DNA of 64,000 bases from Strongylocentrotus droebachiensis (Eukaryota > Echinodermata > Echinoidea > Camarodonta > Strongylocentrotidae), in contig JAVYIG010000903.1 of the NCBI GenBank assembly GCA_035222895.1, positions 1-64,000 of the forward strand, read 5' to 3'. Every line of letters begins with the position of its first letter. Within the stretch, counting starts at the first letter, position 1. The position numbers were made by a program, and so were the translations under genes. Below the pieces are notes generated by a model. It was not told the DNA's origin. It saw nothing but the letters and a program-made list of their open reading frames with translations, and searched no databases. Shown one piece after another: positions 61,979 to 64,000 of the stretch.

Positions 61979-62380
61979 AATGTCGTCACTGCAGGAGCCT
62001 CTCCGGTGAAAAAATGAGGGTGGTTCGGGCATTGAAATGTCTTTAAAAGGCAAACTATGATATCAATTGAGAAAAAAGAGACATTTATCCAATATGCACT
62101 TGATAATCCCAGTACGCTTCTTGCAATTTCGTCATTCCTAATTATGAATTACAATGAGATTGTAAGATAATTAGTTGTAGAACAAATCGGATATGCCCGC
62201 AATGATGTCAAATGCATCATTAAGCCACGTGACCGTATAATCTTTTTTCGATCTGTGAAAATGGATAGTTATTATCATTTTTTTGTCAATTTAGAGATTT
62301 TCTGAAAAATTAGAAGCTGGAATATTAATAAGTAGAGATTTATTCATGTTTTGAAAGCCTATGTTAGTTGGGTTAGAATG
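61979..62380. other. Unique spacer within the satellite edge
   Basis: Non-repetitive AT-rich DNA, starting abruptly at AATGTCGTCACTGCAGG, between the main array and isolated monomers. Nothing gene-like. Confidence 0.5.
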
Positions 62381-62735
62381 GCCCTTTAAACTGTAGGTGA
62401 ACGGCCCACCCAGCCAGGAAGAAAAAAAGTGTGCGTATTGCTTAATCAATCAAGTCATTTATTGTTATTACTTAGATCAAAACAATTTACGTAAATCGTG
62501 GCTGGGAGATGGTGACCTGTGAATGGTGAGCCTACCGGGCCCTCTCCGTTAAACTGTATGTGAACGTTCAGCACGCCTATCCAGATATTTAAAAAAATAT
62601 TAAGAAGGCTTTGTTCAGTCAGGTGCTGACATTTTTTGTTTTTCTTCTGTAGGCCCTTTAGGCTTAGTAAAATTTAAAGAAGTCAATTATTGGTTGGGAG
62701 ATGGTGGCCTGTGAATGAAGAGCCTACCCCGAAAA
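62380..62735. repeat. Isolated, degenerate satellite monomers
   Basis: Fragments CTGTAGGTGAACGGCCCACC (62389), GTGGCTGGGAGATGGTGACC with CTACCGGGCCCT (62499-62542) and TGGTTGGGAGATGGTGGCC (62690) match the array but are separated by unrelated sequence. Confidence 0.8.
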
Positions 62736-62858
62736 TTGCGTAAAGAGAAGAAGATAGAGAGAGAAGGAAAATTAAGGAGACAGAGAGAAAAAAATATAAA
62801 AGTGGTTCCCAAGACAACCCTTAGTTCTGTAAACTTGTCTTTTTTAATGAGAAAGAGG

Positions 62859-62868
62859 TTGTGTGTGC

Positions 62869-62904
<36 letters not shown>
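62859..62904. repeat. (GT)n microsatellite
   Basis: About 20 GT units with GTGC interruptions at the start and end. Confidence 0.95.
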
Positions 62905-62905
<1 letters not shown>

Positions 62906-63317
62906 GGTATACTGCGACCTCAACTAGACCAACCAATCGTGTTGAATCCGATTTACATCTCGTTACTTTCCGCCTATTATGTGCCTTGTCCATAATAAAG
63001 TGACGGTCTAGATTTATTTTTTGAAAACAAGAATCAAGCTTAAATATCCCCACTCAACTTCCCTGTTCCTGCTACCTCTATCGAGGCCTGCCGTGTTCAT
63101 ATGGTACCCAGCACCTTTAATGTGATGAAACCAAATAGTCACTGGCCGTATCACCCTCCCATTCATGAAAGGAAGCTGCGCACTTCGGATTGGTCGATAG
63201 CATGAGGCACATTCATGTGTTGTGCTCCCTAATGAGACATATTTGATTTTACCCGAATGGGGTCAAGAGGAGCTAATCGAGGTTAAGTGTCGGGAGAGAT
63301 AGATTGGAGGCGACGTC

Positions 63318-63796
63318 AGCTTTGGCGAAGGAATAACACAATTCACCTCGTCCAAGTCTGGTTGAAATTACTGATTAAAGCTCCCTTTCATTCCTTCTTT
63401 GTGCACATTGTTTGCCGATTCTTTTTATAGTCTATCTGCACTAGTTTGGCCAGGAGGGATTGAACCTCCCTGCATGGTCACTGACAGGTGGTTATCTCAT
63501 CAAATCAGCTCTCAATTAACATAAGGAAAGGGGGACTGTGGGGGACCAGTGGTCACTATAGTCATTGTTTGCTATATAGAGGGCGCAAGTAGCTACATGT
63601 ATAAGTAGTGCAGTGGGGCTTTAAAGCTTTGGCGAAGGAATTGATCAAAATCAGTCCGCCAAATCTGGTTGAAATCGCAGATTAAATCTCTCTTTCATAG
63701 AGGTATAAACGCACATATTTGTTGGGCTTTGGAGAGGGGATTTAAAAACTCAGTTGGTCACGTCTGATGAAATTTCAAATCAAAGCTCCGTTTCAT
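63318..63796 (+). repeat. Three degenerate copies of a ~74-bp repeat
   Basis: AGCTTTGGCGAAGGAAT starts copies at 63318 and 63625 and, weaker, GGCTTTGGAGAGGGGAT at 63725. All continue through a CTGGTTGAAAT or CTGATGAAATTT block, a CAGATTAAA or CAAATCAAAG block and CTCCCTTTCAT. Spacing is uneven (about 307 and 100 bp). No coding evidence. The rest of 62905-64000 shows nothing recognisable. Confidence 0.6.
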
Positions 63797-64000
63797 ACCT
63801 TGAAAGAGCACAAACGTAGAACCATAATCATGGGTTATGTTTACTCCAAATGATTTTAGTTCGTTAAAATAATTAATCATACCCGTCAAGAAATGTTTGT
63901 ATCTTAGTAAAATCTCTTACGATATTCGATTTATGTATTAATAAAAAGAGATCCGTAGGAGTAAAGCTTTTAATGCCCAATTTCTTTTGTTCCTCATCAA

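Noticed and set aside
63445-63475. tRNA-like GGTTCAATCCC on the minus strand
   Set aside because: Only a B-box-like string; no A box, acceptor stem or cloverleaf could be built.

Overview
The window is animal nuclear DNA: AT-rich, intron-bearing and full of microsatellites, short non-autonomous DNA transposons, degraded non-LTR retrotransposons and a long satellite array. The repeat landscape (GA and CA tracts, TWA- and TTAA-flanked MITEs, tRNA-derived SINE fragments) and a group II metabotropic glutamate receptor with single-copy architecture suggest a marine invertebrate deuterostome, most plausibly an echinoderm. That placement is inference, not proof.

The only protein-coding gene I can support is a metabotropic glutamate receptor of the mGluR2/3 type on the + strand. 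Four coding exons (2901-4248, 4466-5538, 25361-25562, 27417-27520) join in phase through consensus GT-AG introns into a 908-residue receptor: signal peptide, Venus-flytrap glutamate-binding domain, nine-cysteine domain, seven membrane helices and a short cytoplasmic tail. An in-frame stop and a splice acceptor just upstream of the coding sequence imply at least one upstream 5' UTR exon, which I cannot locate. The second coding intron (19.8 kb) separates helices 1-6 from helix 7 and holds most of the repeats in the left half of the window.

Layout: 1-2738, 5' flank with a G-rich hAT-like element; 2739-28.6 kb, the receptor gene, whose big intron contains a nested transposon cluster (14.25-15.05 kb), microsatellites, a TTAA-flanked MITE, a GTTGTTTAAA-rich zone with an exon-like GC patch, a 429-bp tandem duplication and a 5'-truncated LINE; 28.6-47.1 kb, gene-free DNA with several MITEs, including two TWA-flanked (Harbinger-like) elements whose interiors are built from short CpG-containing motifs recurring about every 10-11 bp; 47.16-61.98 kb, a satellite of about 105 monomers of roughly 140 bp arranged in near-identical 2.66-2.94 kb and 1.06 kb higher-order repeats; 62-64 kb, divergent satellite outliers and a small three-copy repeat.

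The best candidates for something undescribed are the helically phased CpG-motif arrays inside the elements at 32789-33716 and 44146-44831, and the higher-order structure of the satellite. No CRISPR, prokaryotic operon, rRNA gene or intact tRNA gene was seen.
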